From Phenylobacterium soli (GTDB taxonomy: Bacteria; Pseudomonadota; Alphaproteobacteria; Caulobacterales; Caulobacteraceae), in NCBI RefSeq assembly GCF_003254475.1, contig NZ_QFYQ01000001.1, forward strand, positions 1,798,001-1,862,000: DNA of 64,000 bases. Reading direction: 5' to 3'. Made by a program: the position numbers and the translations under genes. The number at the start of each line of letters is the position of its first letter. The first letter of the stretch is position 1. Below the pieces are notes generated by a model. It had not been told where the DNA came from. It worked only from the letters and a program-made list of their open reading frames with translations, and did no database searches. This document shows positions 51,558 to 60,463 of the stretch, piece after piece.

Positions 51558-52892
51558 TCAAGCCTGGGCGGTCTTCGCAGCCGCCTTGGCGCCGGCGCCG
51601 GCCCGTCGGTTCGTCTCCGAGAGCAGGAAGACCGAGAGGAAGGCGACGCCGCAGAGCACGGCCCAGTAGGCGGAGATCGCCATGGCCGAACGGTAGTGCT
51701 CGTAAAGCGCGGTGGAGATGATCGGGGCGAAGGCGCCGCCGAAGATCGCGCCGAGCTGGTAGCCGAGCGAGGCTCCGGAATAGCGCAGCTCGGTGGAGAA
51801 CAGCTCGGTCATCAAGGCGGCCTGCGGGCCGTACATGAAGTTGTTCAGCGTCAGGCCGACCGCCATGGCGACCAGGATCAGCGGGAAGGCGCCGCTGTTC
51901 AGCAGCAGGAAGAACGGCACGGACCAGGCGCCGCAGAGCAGGGCGCCGGCCATGAACACCCCGCGCCGGCCCATGCGGTCGGAGAGCGCCGCCATCAGCG
52001 GCAGGAAGGGCGCGGAGATCAGGCTCCCCAGCATTACCGCCCAGAGCACGCTCGTGCGCGGGACATGCAGGGTCGTCGTGGCGTAGGCCACCGCATAGGT
52101 GATCATCACGTAGAAGGTGCCGTTGGCGGCCACGAAGGCGCCGGCGCCGAGCAGGATCTCCTTCGGGTGCTTCACCAGGGCCTGCAGGATCGGCGAGCGG
52201 CGCCGCTCGGCCTTGTCCTCGGCCTGCTCCAGCGCCCTGAACTCGGCGGTGTCTTCCAGCATCAGGTGGACGTAGAGCCCGAGCCCGACCAGCAGCACCG
52301 ACAGCAGGAAGGGAATGCGCCAGCCCCAGGCCTGGAACGCTTCGGGGGCCAGGTTGGCGGTCATCAGGAGGAAGATCAGGTTGGCGGTGGCGACGCCGGC
52401 CGGCACGCCCATCTGGGCGAAGGAGCCATAGAAGCCGCGCTTGCCGGGCGGCGCGTTCTCGGTCGCGATCAGCACCGCCCCGCCCCACTGGCCGCCGACC
52501 GCCAGGCCCTGGGCGAAGCGCAGCAGGATGAGCAGCATGGGCGATATCCAGCCTGCCGTGGCGTAGGAGGGCAGCAGGCCCACCGCCGTGGTGGCGAGGC
52601 CCATCAGCATCAGGGCGGTGACCAGCGCCTTCTTGCGGCCGACGAGGTCGCCGAAGTGGCCGAACAGCACCCCGCCGACCGGCCGGGCGATGAAACCCAC
52701 CGCGAAGGTGGAGAAGGCGGCGAGCTGGGCGACGAACGGGGGCAGGGAGGCTGCGAAGAACAGCTTGGGGAAGACGAGGGCCGCGGCGGTCCCGTAGATG
52801 AAGAAGTCGTACCATTCGATGCTGGAGGCCGCGAGCGAGGTCATGGCGACGCGCGCGATGCTGGTCTTCGGCGCTGCAGCGGCCGCGGTCAT
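51558..52892 (-). CDS. MFS transporter, metabolite:H+ symporter (MHS) family
   Basis: This 444-residue permease with about twelve hydrophobic segments has the MHS signature FIARPVGGVLFGHFGDLVGR KK in the loop between helices 2 and 3, and LLILLRFAQGLAVGGQWGGA in helix 4. Members carry organic acids such as citrate, alpha-ketoglutarate, proline or shikimate; specificity cannot be read. The ribosome site GGAGAG precedes ATG 52892. It lies upstream of the DapA-family gene on the same strand, so a transport-plus-catabolism pair is plausible, although the 186-base gap with hairpins argues for separate control. Confidence 0.88.
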   Translation of the reverse strand: MTAAAAAPKTSIARVAMTSLAASSIEWYDFFIYGTAAALVFPKLFFAASLPPFVAQLAAFSTFAVGFIARPVGGVLFGHFGDLVGRKKALVTALMLMGLATTAVGLLPSYATAGWISPMLLILLRFAQGLAVGGQWGGAVLIATENAPPGKRGFYGSFAQMGVPAGVATANLIFLLMTANLAPEAFQAWGWRIPFLLSVLLVGLGLYVHLMLEDTAEFRALEQAEDKAERRRSPILQALVKHPKEILLGAGAFVAANGTFYVMITYAVAYATTTLHVPRTSVLWAVMLGSLISAPFLPLMAALSDRMGRRGVFMAGALLCGAWSVPFFLLLNSGAFPLILVAMAVGLTLNNFMYGPQAALMTELFSTELRYSGASLGYQLGAIFGGAFAPIISTALYEHYRSAMAISAYWAVLCGVAFLSVFLLSETNRRAGAGAKAAAKTAQA

Positions 52893-52990
52893 CCTGGTCT
52901 CTCCCCGAACGGTCGGCAGGTTCGCGCCCGCACGAATTTGAACGGACGGTAGCTTCGCCGGCGCGTCGGGGAAAGGGCCTGGCGGACTGG

Positions 52991-53017
52991 CCCCTCCCCA
53001 CGCGACGCAGGGAGGGG
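52991..53017. terminator. GC-rich hairpin downstream of the EF-G-like gene
   Basis: CCCCTCCC (52991-52998) pairs with GGGAGGGG (53010-53017) across an eleven-base loop, 13 bases past the stop of the minus-strand EF-G-like gene. It has no T-run, so it would be a weak intrinsic terminator or a 3'-end stabiliser. The remaining part of the 137-base gap shows nothing else. Confidence 0.5.
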
Positions 53018-53029
53018 TCCGGGTTCAGA

Positions 53030-55060
53030 CTAGTGGGCGGGCGCCGGCGCCTTGCTGGCCTGGGCGGCCAGCTCGGCCAATCGCCCGTGCAGCTCGGCCA
53101 TGTGGTCGAAGTCCGCCTCGAAGGCGCCCAGGCCCTGGGTCAGGCCGCGGATCTCGGCGATCAGGTCCTGACGTTCGCTCTGCGGCAGGAAGGCCTCGAT
53201 CCGCTCCCAGCCGCGCCAGTCCTCACGCGGTCCCAGGCCGAGGATCTGGCCGCGCCGGGCGGTCAGGGCCGAGGTGACATTGGAAGCCGCTGGGCTCGGC
53301 GAATAGACCACCAGCTTCTCGATAGGCTCCAGAAGGATTGTGCCCGCCGCCGCCAGCGCCTCCTCGATGGCCAGGCGACCGACCGTGCGGAAGGCCATTT
53401 CCGAGCTGTCGACCGAGTGGGTCTGGCCGTCGGTCAGCGTCACCTCGAGATCGGTGACCGGAAAGCCGAGCGGCCCCTTCGCAAGTCCGTCGCGCACGCC
53501 GTCCTCCACCGCCGGGATCCACTGCCGGGGCACCGCCCCGCCGACCACGCGCGAGGTGAACTGGAAGCCGGAGCCGCGGGGCAGGGGCTTCACCTCGATG
53601 GTCACGTCGGCGAACTGGCCGTGGCCGCCGGACTGCTTCTTGTGCCGCGAGCGCTGGGTGACGCCTCGCTGGATCGTTTCGCGGTAGGCGGTCCGCGGCT
53701 GCTCGGTGTCGATCTCGACGCCGAACCGACGTCTCAGGCGCTCGAGGGCCAGGCGGACGTGGCCCTCGCCCTGGCCGGCCAGCAGCACCTGCTTGTTTTC
53801 GGCATCGTGGGTCAGCAGCAGGCCGGGGTCTTCCTCGACGAGCTTGCCGAGGGCGGAGGAGAGCCGCACGTCGTCCTTGTGGTTCTTGGCCGAGAGCGCC
53901 ACGGCGAAAAGCGGTCGCCGCGCGTGTGCCGCGGCGCGCCCGCTCTGCGGCTTGCCGGTCAGCGACAGGATCTCGCCGGCGTGGGCCTGCTCCACCTTGC
54001 CGATGGCGCAGATGTCGCCCTCAGGCGCGCTGGCGATCTTGCGGGAGGCCCCGCCTTGGACCGCGAACAGGCCGGCGGCCCGCGCCCTGTCGCCGCCGGG
54101 CAGCGTCAGCTCGGCGCCGTCGGCCAGGGCCTGGCCGAACACCCGGGCGTAGGTCAGCTTGCCGGACTGGCCGGCGTAGGCGGTCTTCAGCACATAGGCG
54201 CCAGGGCCCTCCAGCCCGAGCCGCTCGGCCGCGCGGGCCGGCGGCGGCGTCTCGTGGCGCAGGGCCTTGAGCAGACGGCGGACGCCGAAACCGTTGGCCG
54301 CCGAGCCGAAGAACACCGGCACGATCAGCCCCTCGTTCATCTCCTTCACCAGGTCGGCGAACACCGCGTCGCGGCTCGGCGTCACGTCGGAGAGCAGCTG
54401 CTCCAGCAGTTCGTCGTCGAAGTCGGCGATCTGCTCCATCATGTGGAACCGCGCCTCGGCCTCCTGGCTCGCCAGGTCCTCGGGGATGTCGATCTGCTGC
54501 GAGGGCTCGCCGGGCCGATAGACGAAGCAGCGCTCGAGCGCGAGGTCGATGAAGCCGGTGGCCTTCTCGCCGTCGAAGGTGGGGATCTGGCGGGCGACGA
54601 GCGGCGCGGCGCTCACCGCGCCCAGCGCCTCCAGCAGCCCCTGAAGAGAGCCTCTCGCCTGGTCCATCTTGTTGATGAACAGCGCGCGGGGAATGTTCAG
54701 CCGCTCCAGCTCGCGCAGCGTCGGCTGCAAGAGCGCGGCCTTGGCGGGGTCGGGCTCGGCCACGACCACGGCGAGGTCGACGGCCGGCATGGCGCGGTCG
54801 ACGTCGGCGCAGAACTCCAGCGATCCGGGGCAGTCGACGACCTGGTAGTGGTCGCCCATGAAGTCGAAACCCGCCAGGTTCAGCTCGACGGAGTGACCGC
54901 GGGCGCGGGCCTCGGGGCTGGCGTCGCCGACCATCTCGCCGCCGGTGCGCGCCACCGCACCCGTGACCTGCAGCAGGGCCTCCATGAGGGTGGTTTTTCC
55001 GGAGCTCGTGGGGCCCGCCAGCGCAAGCGCCCGGACGGACCCCGCAGATTGGATAGGCAT
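53030..55060 (-). CDS. EF-G-like GTPase paralogue
   Basis: This 676-residue translational GTPase-like protein has the EF-G domain order: a G domain with P-loop GPTSSGKT at 16-23 and NKMD at 130-133, domain II (TAYAGQSGKLTYARVFGQAL), domain III/IV (GRGSGFQF-like PLPRGSGFQFTSRVVGGAVP) and a C-terminal domain with VVYSPSPAASNVTSALTARR. In place of the canonical DTPGH the G3 motif is DCPGS at 76-80, so the catalytic His is a Ser, and the switch I Thr aligns with Ser57. This is not the housekeeping EF-G, which lies elsewhere with the ribosomal operons; its role is unknown. Confidence 0.88.
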   Translation of the reverse strand: MPIQSAGSVRALALAGPTSSGKTTLMEALLQVTGAVARTGGEMVGDASPEARARGHSVELNLAGFDFMGDHYQVVDCPGSLEFCADVDRAMPAVDLAVVVAEPDPAKAALLQPTLRELERLNIPRALFINKMDQARGSLQGLLEALGAVSAAPLVARQIPTFDGEKATGFIDLALERCFVYRPGEPSQQIDIPEDLASQEAEARFHMMEQIADFDDELLEQLLSDVTPSRDAVFADLVKEMNEGLIVPVFFGSAANGFGVRRLLKALRHETPPPARAAERLGLEGPGAYVLKTAYAGQSGKLTYARVFGQALADGAELTLPGGDRARAAGLFAVQGGASRKIASAPEGDICAIGKVEQAHAGEILSLTGKPQSGRAAAHARRPLFAVALSAKNHKDDVRLSSALGKLVEEDPGLLLTHDAENKQVLLAGQGEGHVRLALERLRRRFGVEIDTEQPRTAYRETIQRGVTQRSRHKKQSGGHGQFADVTIEVKPLPRGSGFQFTSRVVGGAVPRQWIPAVEDGVRDGLAKGPLGFPVTDLEVTLTDGQTHSVDSSEMAFRTVGRLAIEEALAAAGTILLEPIEKLVVYSPSPAASNVTSALTARRGQILGLGPREDWRGWERIEAFLPQSERQDLIAEIRGLTQGLGAFEADFDHMAELHGRLAELAAQASKAPAPAH

Positions 55061-55238
55061 GGTCGTTCTCCCATCACCTCAGGCGCCACAGACGCCCCCG
55101 AAGGTCTCGGGATCGAACGCATCCATGGCGCGATGAAGAGCGGTCGCGTGACCAACCAACTCTGCGCGCAACCGCCCAGATGGATGAACCCTATGCCCGG
55201 ATCGGCGGGCCGGGTTTCACGACTTCGCGATTGGCGGC

Positions 55239-56849
55239 CTAGGCCCTGAGGGCCGGGCGAACCTGGTTGCGGCCGGGCTTGGCCTTGATCGGCGGCGCGG
55301 GGATCTCGGAGGCGGCGCCGTATCGGAAGCCCTGGGCGAGGTCGACGCCGGCCGCGCGGACGGCCGCCTCGGTCTCCTGGGTCTCGACCATTTCGGCGAG
55401 GGTGCGGATGCCGAGTTCGCCGCACATCTTGACCAGGTGCTTGACGAAGGTGGCCTCGCGCCCGCCGCGCTGCAGGTCGCGGATGTAGCGGCCGTCGATC
55501 TTCACCACGTCGAGGCCGAGCTGCTGCAGATAGGCCAGGGACGCCGCGCCGGCGCCGAAATCGTCGAGACAGATGTGGCAGCCCTCGCCCCGCAGCGCCT
55601 GGAGATGGCGGTCGGCCGTGCGCAGGTCCTCGATCGCCGCGCTCTCGGTCAGTTCGAAGAGCAGGCGGCCGCGGACGTCGGCGTGGGCGCCGATCAGGCG
55701 GCAGGCGGCCTTCACATAGGCCGGGCTCATGATCGTGCGCCCGGAGACGTTGACCGCGAGGCTGAGCGCCGGGTCGCGGGCCATGGTGGTGACCGCCTGT
55801 TCGAGGACCGCCAGGTCCAGCGGCTCGATGAGGTCCATCTCCTCGGCCATGCGGATGTGCGGGAAGGGGCTCTCGTCCTCGCCGAAGCGGACCAGGGCCT
55901 CGTAGTGGTGCAGCCCACCGTCCTTCAGCGACACGACCGGCTGGAACGCCAGGCGGAAGTTGCGCTCGCGGATCGCCTCGCCGAGGGCGCCCACCTCGCC
56001 GATCGTGCGGTGCACGGCCCGGCTCAGCACCTCCGAGAGGTTCTCGGCCGCCTCGCCGGCCAGGCCCTCGCGCAGGAAGGAGTCCAGGGAATAGCGCAGC
56101 GCCCGCATGGCCCGCTTGGAGTCCGCCTCGCCCTTCATCGGAATGACGTTGGCCGCGGCGGTGATCTTCTCTTCGAGGCCGGCGTCGAGCAGCTTCGCCA
56201 TGCGGCGGACCAGGGCCTCGGCCGCCTCGCCGCGGCTGCGGACCAGGGCGAAGCGGTCGTCGCCGAGCTCGGTGGCGGCCTGGCCGCCGTGCGCTTGGGC
56301 GCGCAGCACGCCGGAGAGCCGCGTCTCGAGGTCCTTGCGCTTGTCGGGGGCGGCCTTGTCGCGGGCCGCGCCGATGCCGGCCAGCTCGACCATGGCCAGC
56401 TCCAGCTCGGCCCCGGTGGAACGGGCGGTGTTGAGGAGGGTGCTGGCCAGCTGCTCGAAGGTCTCGCGGTCGTGCAGGGCGCCGGCGGGAGGCGCCGCCT
56501 CGGGCGCCGCGCGGGCCAGGGCGCAGGAGATCGCGCCCTTGTTCTGCGGCAGGCGGAAGGCGGAGAAGGCGGCGGCGCGCGGAACCCCGTCGTCGCTGGC
56601 CAGGCGCACGATCACCGGACCGCCGCGCTGACCGGCCTCCAGGCCATCGAACAGGGCCTCGATCATCGGCCGGTCGCCGGCCTCGACGAAGTCGCGCCAG
56701 CCGCGGCCCACCAGGTCGGCGTCCGAGGCGCCGGACAGGGCCTCGGCGGCGCCCACGGCGAAGGCGATCCCCCCGTCAGGGGCGATTTCGAGCAGCAGGT
56801 CGGCGTTGGCAAACGCGAACCCCAGCAGCCGATGGGACCCGATGTTCAC
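55239..56849 (-). CDS. cyclic-di-GMP phosphodiesterase: PAS-like, degenerate GGDEF, EAL
   Basis: This is a 536-residue signalling protein. Residues 1-110 look like a PAS sensor. The middle (about 125-240) is a degenerate GGDEF domain whose signature reads LGDDRFAL, so cyclase activity is unlikely. The C-terminal EAL domain (about 285-525) keeps the catalytic residues: EALVR, NVSG, FELTES, LDDFG, VKIDG, AEMVET and DLAQGF. It should therefore hydrolyse c-di-GMP. No membrane helix is evident. Start is GTG. The gap upstream contains TTAA elements (56882-56887 and 56904-56909) that could be CtrA half-sites but lack proper spacing. Confidence 0.9.
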   Translation of the reverse strand: MNIGSHRLLGFAFANADLLLEIAPDGGIAFAVGAAEALSGASDADLVGRGWRDFVEAGDRPMIEALFDGLEAGQRGGPVIVRLASDDGVPRAAAFSAFRLPQNKGAISCALARAAPEAAPPAGALHDRETFEQLASTLLNTARSTGAELELAMVELAGIGAARDKAAPDKRKDLETRLSGVLRAQAHGGQAATELGDDRFALVRSRGEAAEALVRRMAKLLDAGLEEKITAAANVIPMKGEADSKRAMRALRYSLDSFLREGLAGEAAENLSEVLSRAVHRTIGEVGALGEAIRERNFRLAFQPVVSLKDGGLHHYEALVRFGEDESPFPHIRMAEEMDLIEPLDLAVLEQAVTTMARDPALSLAVNVSGRTIMSPAYVKAACRLIGAHADVRGRLLFELTESAAIEDLRTADRHLQALRGEGCHICLDDFGAGAASLAYLQQLGLDVVKIDGRYIRDLQRGGREATFVKHLVKMCGELGIRTLAEMVETQETEAAVRAAGVDLAQGFRYGAASEIPAPPIKAKPGRNQVRPALRA

Positions 56850-56936
56850 CAGGTTGCCCCCCGTTCCAGTTTCTCGCCGAGGTTAAGTTTAAAATGTAGA
56901 AGCTTAACCCGCAGTTGAGCGGCGCCCCCAAGGGCG

Positions 56937-57209
56937 TCAGGCGGCTTCGCCCTGCTTTCCGCGGCGGTGCTGAAGCTTTCGCCGGCGGTCCTGCAGGACG
57001 CTGAACAGGCGCATCCGCTGATGCTCGCCCGCGGGCAGGGCGATGCGGCTGTTCTGTATGGTGAGGTCGTTGTCGGCTTCCTTGGCCAGCCGGTCCATGG
57101 CCGACGGATCGATCCGCCAGAGCAGGTCGATCAGGTCGGCGACGAGCAGCTCGAGCGTCGCCACGCGGGCGATCAGGTCGTGCTTGCTGGTACGGATTTC
57201 GTCGGGCAT
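56937..57209 (-). CDS. small helical hypothetical protein
   Basis: This 90-residue soluble protein has an N-terminal leucine-rich helix (DLIARVATLELLVADLIDLL) that could form a coiled coil, and a very basic C-terminus (QDRRRKLQHRRGKQ) that might bind nucleic acid or membrane. No family recognised. ATG 57209 is selected; further upstream in-frame sequence is the intergenic repeat region. It is divergent from a NUDIX gene. Confidence 0.65.
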   Translation of the reverse strand: MPDEIRTSKHDLIARVATLELLVADLIDLLWRIDPSAMDRLAKEADNDLTIQNSRIALPAGEHQRMRLFSVLQDRRRKLQHRRGKQGEAA

Positions 57210-57282
57210 GGCCGACCCTCGGTTACGCTTACAATTCGTGCAACCATGCCGCTCAGTCCTTAAGGCTTTCCATATCGGAGGC

Positions 57283-57311
57283 CCCCTGGGCGGTAAAAAT
57301 GACCCCTGGGG
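57283..57311. promoter_or_regulatory. paired CCCCTGGG repeats, candidate operator
   Basis: CCCCTGGG occurs at 57283-57290 and again at 57303-57310, exactly 20 bases apart, i.e. two helical turns. The second copy extends to the palindrome CCCCTGGGG. They flank an A-rich core (GGTAAAAATGA) in the 132-base gap between the divergent small helical gene and the NUDIX gene. This geometry suits a dimeric regulator binding one face of the DNA. The cognate protein is unknown. Confidence 0.4.
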
Positions 57312-57341
57312 AGTCGTGGTGGGAGTCATCGTGAAGTCGCC

Positions 57342-57812
57342 GTGCGCCGCCGTCTGACCGCCCGCGTCCTGCTGTTCGATCCGCAGGGGCGGCTGCTTCT
57401 GATGAAGGGCCGGCTGGCCAGCGACCCGGCGGCGCCCGGCGCCTGGTTCACGGTCGGCGGCGGCGCGGACCCGGGCGAGAGCGTGCTGGAGACCGCGGCG
57501 CGCGAGATCCGCGAGGAGACCGGCTTCGAGGACTTCGAACTCGGGCCGGTGGTCTGGCGCCGCGAGGGGGCGCTGCCGCTCGGTGCGGAGACGGTCTGGA
57601 TGGACGAGCACTACATCCTGGCCCGCTGCGCCGGCGGCGATCCCGTCCGCCACGGCTGGCAGCCCGACGAGCATCACCTCATCGACGAGATCCGCTGGTG
57701 GACGCCGGCCGAGCTGAAGACCACCGCCGACCACGTCTTCCCGCCGGGCCTGGCGGACCTTCTCGACGAGATCCAGGCTGACCCGGCCGAGCCGCGGTGG
57801 ATCCCCTGGTAA
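57342..57812 (+). CDS. NUDIX hydrolase
   Basis: This 156-residue protein has a complete Nudix box at residues 40-62 (G-x5-E-x7-REIREETGF), preceded by RVLLFDPQGRLLLMKG and WFTVGGGADPGE. NUDIX enzymes hydrolyse nucleoside diphosphates linked to another moiety; the substrate is not evident. Start is GTG 57342. It is followed by the PI-PLC-like gene after 49 bases on the same strand. Confidence 0.88.
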   Translation: MRRRLTARVLLFDPQGRLLLMKGRLASDPAAPGAWFTVGGGADPGESVLETAAREIREETGFEDFELGPVVWRREGALPLGAETVWMDEHYILARCAGGDPVRHGWQPDEHHLIDEIRWWTPAELKTTADHVFPPGLADLLDEIQADPAEPRWIPW

Positions 57813-57861
57813 GCGTCACAAATCGCGGTCACGATCCGGGCAGACAAGACGGGAGGGCGCC

Positions 57862-58962
57862 ATGATCGCCGCACTGTTCGCCGCCGCCCTGGCGGTCTCG
57901 GCATCCTGCGATCTGGAGCATCCGTCCGGCCGGCCGGGCTGCACGCGCGCCGCCGTGGACGCCTTGCCGATGAACCGCATCCAGACGGTCGGCACCCACA
58001 ACAGCTACAAGATCGCCACCGCGCCCAAGGAGATGGCCAACATCCGGCGGGCCAACCCCAAGGCCGCCGACACCCTCGACTACGGCCACATTCCCCTGAC
58101 GCAGCAGCTCGAGGCCGGTGCGCGCCAGCTCGAACTGGACTTCGTCTACGATCCGCAGGGCGGCCGCTACCTGACGCCGCTGGGCCGCAGGATGGCGCCG
58201 GACACCACGCCTTACGACCTGACGCCGCTCGCACGGCCGGGCATGAAGGTCATGCACGTGCCGGACCTCGACTACCGCTCCGTCTGTCCGCTGCTGGTGG
58301 ACTGTCTCAGGGAGGTGCGCGCCTGGTCCAGGGCCCATCCCCGGCACGTGCCGATCCTGATCATCTTCAACCTCAAGCAAGACCAGCTGAAGATCCCCGG
58401 CGCGGTCTCGCTCCTGCCGTTCGACGCCAGGGCCATGGACGCCATCGACGCCGAGATCCGTTCGGTCTTCTCCGAGGCCGAGCTGATCACACCCGACCGG
58501 GTGCAGGGCCGCCATACAAGCCTGCGGGAGGCCGTGGCGGCCGGCGGCTGGCCGCGGCTCAAGGCCGCCCGCGGCAAGATCATGTTCGCCCTCGACGAAG
58601 CGCCGGAGGTGGTCGCGCTCTACCGTGGAAGCCGAAGGTCTCTCGAGGGACGGGTCTGTTTCATCAACACCGACGAGGCCTCGCCGGCTGCCGGCTACAT
58701 CACCCTCAACGAACCCATCGAGCTTAGCGATCGCATCGCCAGGGCAGTGAGGCGCGGGCTGATCGTCCGGACGCGGGCCGACGCCGACACGGTCGAGGCG
58801 CGGACGGGCGACAGCGGCCGCCGCGCGGCGGCCTTCGCCTCCGGCGCGCAGTACGTCTCCACCGACTACATGCAGCCCGATCCACGCTTCGGAACCTACG
58901 AGGTCCACCTGCCGGGTGGCGGCATCGCCCGGCCCGATCCGGTGCGGCCTAGCGGGCCCTAG
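57862..58962 (+). CDS. Ca2+-dependent PI-PLC-like phosphodiesterase, exported
   Basis: This 366-residue protein has a short signal peptide (MIAALFAAALAVSASC, with a possible lipobox-like SASC). The PLC-like barrel starts with MNRIQTVGTHNSYKIA, where the His is the expected catalytic acid/base, and continues QLEAGARQLELDFVYDPQGG with metal-binding Glu/Asp. A later strand shows KVMHVPDLDYRSVCPLLVDC. It resembles bacterial calcium-dependent phosphatidylinositol phospholipase C family proteins. The true substrate (phospholipid or glycerophosphodiester) is uncertain. The stop is interlocked (CTAG) with the convergent gene. Confidence 0.85.
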   Translation: MIAALFAAALAVSASCDLEHPSGRPGCTRAAVDALPMNRIQTVGTHNSYKIATAPKEMANIRRANPKAADTLDYGHIPLTQQLEAGARQLELDFVYDPQGGRYLTPLGRRMAPDTTPYDLTPLARPGMKVMHVPDLDYRSVCPLLVDCLREVRAWSRAHPRHVPILIIFNLKQDQLKIPGAVSLLPFDARAMDAIDAEIRSVFSEAELITPDRVQGRHTSLREAVAAGGWPRLKAARGKIMFALDEAPEVVALYRGSRRSLEGRVCFINTDEASPAAGYITLNEPIELSDRIARAVRRGLIVRTRADADTVEARTGDSGRRAAAFASGAQYVSTDYMQPDPRFGTYEVHLPGGGIARPDPVRPSGP

Positions 58963-59486
58963 TTCGGATCGGCGGCGGTCGCCGCGGCCGGCTGGGCGGC
59001 GTCGGACGCCGCCGCCGGAGGCGCTGGCGGCGGCGGCGGGGCCGCGGCCTGTTGGACGGGCGCCTCGTCCTTCGTCTTGCCGCCGCCGAAGATCTTCTTG
59101 AGCCTGCGCACCAGTCCGCCGCCGAGCCTGTTGCCCACCAATCCTGCGGCCGCGCCGCCGAGCGGTCCGCCGGCCGCTGTGCCGGCCGCGGAGGCGAGCA
59201 CGCCGCCGACGGTGGAGCCTGCGGTCTCCGCCAACCCTGGCTTCTTGGGCGCAGGCTGGGCTGGCGTCGCTTGCGTCCCGGCCGGCGCCGGCGGCGGGGC
59301 GGGGTCGCCCGGCCGGGGACCGGCGGGCGCGCCCGGCTCGGCCGCCGCAGGCGGGACAATCAGGGGCGGCTCGGTCGTCTCGGTTGCGGACGTCGGCGTC
59401 TCGGGCGCCGCGGGGACCTCCTGCGCCCAGGCGGCGGGCCCGGCCGCCCATGCGGCGGTCGCAGCCAGGATCAGGAACCTGCGCAT
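58959..59486 (-). CDS. exported Ala/Pro-rich hypothetical protein
   Basis: This 175-residue protein has signal peptide MRRFLILAATAAWAAGPAAWA, then a long Pro/Ala/Thr-rich low-complexity region, and a glycine-zipper-like segment (GSTVGGVLASAAGTAAGGPL and GGAAAGLVGNRLGGGLVRRL). A basic stretch KKIFGGGKTK follows, then a second Pro/Ala tail. The glycine zipper suggests membrane association. ATG 59486 follows an AGGAGTG ribosome site. No family recognised. Confidence 0.7.
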   Translation of the reverse strand: MRRFLILAATAAWAAGPAAWAQEVPAAPETPTSATETTEPPLIVPPAAAEPGAPAGPRPGDPAPPPAPAGTQATPAQPAPKKPGLAETAGSTVGGVLASAAGTAAGGPLGGAAAGLVGNRLGGGLVRRLKKIFGGGKTKDEAPVQQAAAPPPPPAPPAAASDAAQPAAATAADPN

Positions 59487-59629
59487 CAAATCACTCCTCG
59501 GCGGCCCTTGGAGGGTCTTGAACGTGCGGGCTCTCCCCAAGTTCAGGGAGCAGTTCAGGCCGGCGACGGTGGCGGCGGGGCGGGACTCGGCCGATGGTTC
59601 GTCCTCATCGAGGCTCGGGGGAGCACGGC

Positions 59630-60325
59630 ATGGCCGAGGCCCAGGCGCATCGGACGCGCGGCGTCTGGCGGATCTTCGCCAGCCGGCCTCGCCTGTTCGG
59701 CGCGGCGATGATCGGCGCGGTGACGGGACTGGCGCTCGCCAAGTTCCAGCCAGCCCTGCCCGCCGTCACCGACTTCGTGGTCGGCTGGGACTTGATGTGC
59801 CTGGCCTTCATGCTCTCGGTCACCGGGGCGATGATCGACCACAGCCCGGACGACATCCGCGCCCGCGCCGAGCGGGAGGACGAGGGACGGGGACTTATCC
59901 TGGGCCTGGTGCTGGTGGCCGCCGCGGCCAGCGTCGCGGCGATCGGCGCCGAGCTCGGCCTGGCGAAGACCGCCCATGGCGTGCTCAAGGCCGCCGACGT
60001 GACCCTGGTGGTGGGCACGGTCGCCCTGTCATGGCTGATGGTGCAGCTCGTCTTCGCCCTGCACTACGCCCACGAGTACTACGACGAGAACGAGGCCTGC
60101 GAAGGCCATGACACCAAGGGCCTGGCCTTCCCCGGCGGCGAGACGCCCGATTACTGGGATTTCATCCACTTCTCGATCGTGGTCGGCGTCGCGGCCCAGA
60201 CCGCCGACATCGCCTTCACCTCCAAGGGGATGCGGCGGATCGGCACTGTGCACAGCCTCGTGGCCTTCGTCTTCAACACGGTGATCGTGGCCCTGACGAT
60301 CAACCTCCTGGCCGGTTTGTTCTGA
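59630..60325 (+). CDS. DUF1345 family membrane protein
   Basis: This 231-residue polytopic protein has five or six hydrophobic segments, matching DUF1345. Recognisable parts are VTDFVVGWDLMCLAFMLSVT near the N-terminus, LMVQLVFALHYAHEYYDENE in the centre and FIHFSIVVGVAAQTADIAFT then HSLVAFVFNTVIVALTINLL at the end. Function unknown. ATG 59630 is supported by GGGGGAG nine bases upstream; the ATG at 59594 is less well placed. Confidence 0.85.
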   Translation: MAEAQAHRTRGVWRIFASRPRLFGAAMIGAVTGLALAKFQPALPAVTDFVVGWDLMCLAFMLSVTGAMIDHSPDDIRARAEREDEGRGLILGLVLVAAAASVAAIGAELGLAKTAHGVLKAADVTLVVGTVALSWLMVQLVFALHYAHEYYDENEACEGHDTKGLAFPGGETPDYWDFIHFSIVVGVAAQTADIAFTSKGMRRIGTVHSLVAFVFNTVIVALTINLLAGLF

Positions 60326-60335
60326 GACGCAAAAA

Positions 60336-60358
60336 AAGGCCGCGGAACCCGCGACCTT
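60336..60358 (-). terminator. intrinsic terminator (distal) for the cold-shock gene
   Basis: On the minus strand AAGGTCGCGG pairs with CCGCGGCCTT (one G-U pair) around a three-base loop and is followed by a run of seven T (complement of 60331-60337). It is a textbook intrinsic terminator, 105 bases past the cold-shock stop, and also separates this transcript from the convergent DUF1345 gene. Confidence 0.88.
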
Positions 60359-60424
60359 CACCGCACGCGCCCAGCCAGCTGCTCCTGGGCCATGGCGCGC
60401 GGCGTCCGTTCAGCCGTGAAGAGA

Positions 60425-60455
60425 AAGGGCGCTTCCCTTTCGGAGAAGCGCCCTT
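60425..60455 (-). terminator. intrinsic terminator (proximal) for the cold-shock gene
   Basis: A perfect eleven-base stem, AAGGGCGCTTC with GAAGCGCCCTT, surrounds a nine-base loop containing TTTCGG. It begins eight bases beyond the stop codon of the minus-strand cold-shock gene and is followed there by TTCTCTT. With the hairpin at 60336-60358 it makes a tandem terminator, suggesting very strong transcription of the cold-shock gene. Confidence 0.8.
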
Positions 60456-60463
60456 CGAAAGCC

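Noticed and set aside
56882-56909. CtrA box upstream of the EAL protein gene
   Set aside because: Two TTAA elements are present but separated by about 18 bases, not seven, so the match is weak and not called as a feature.
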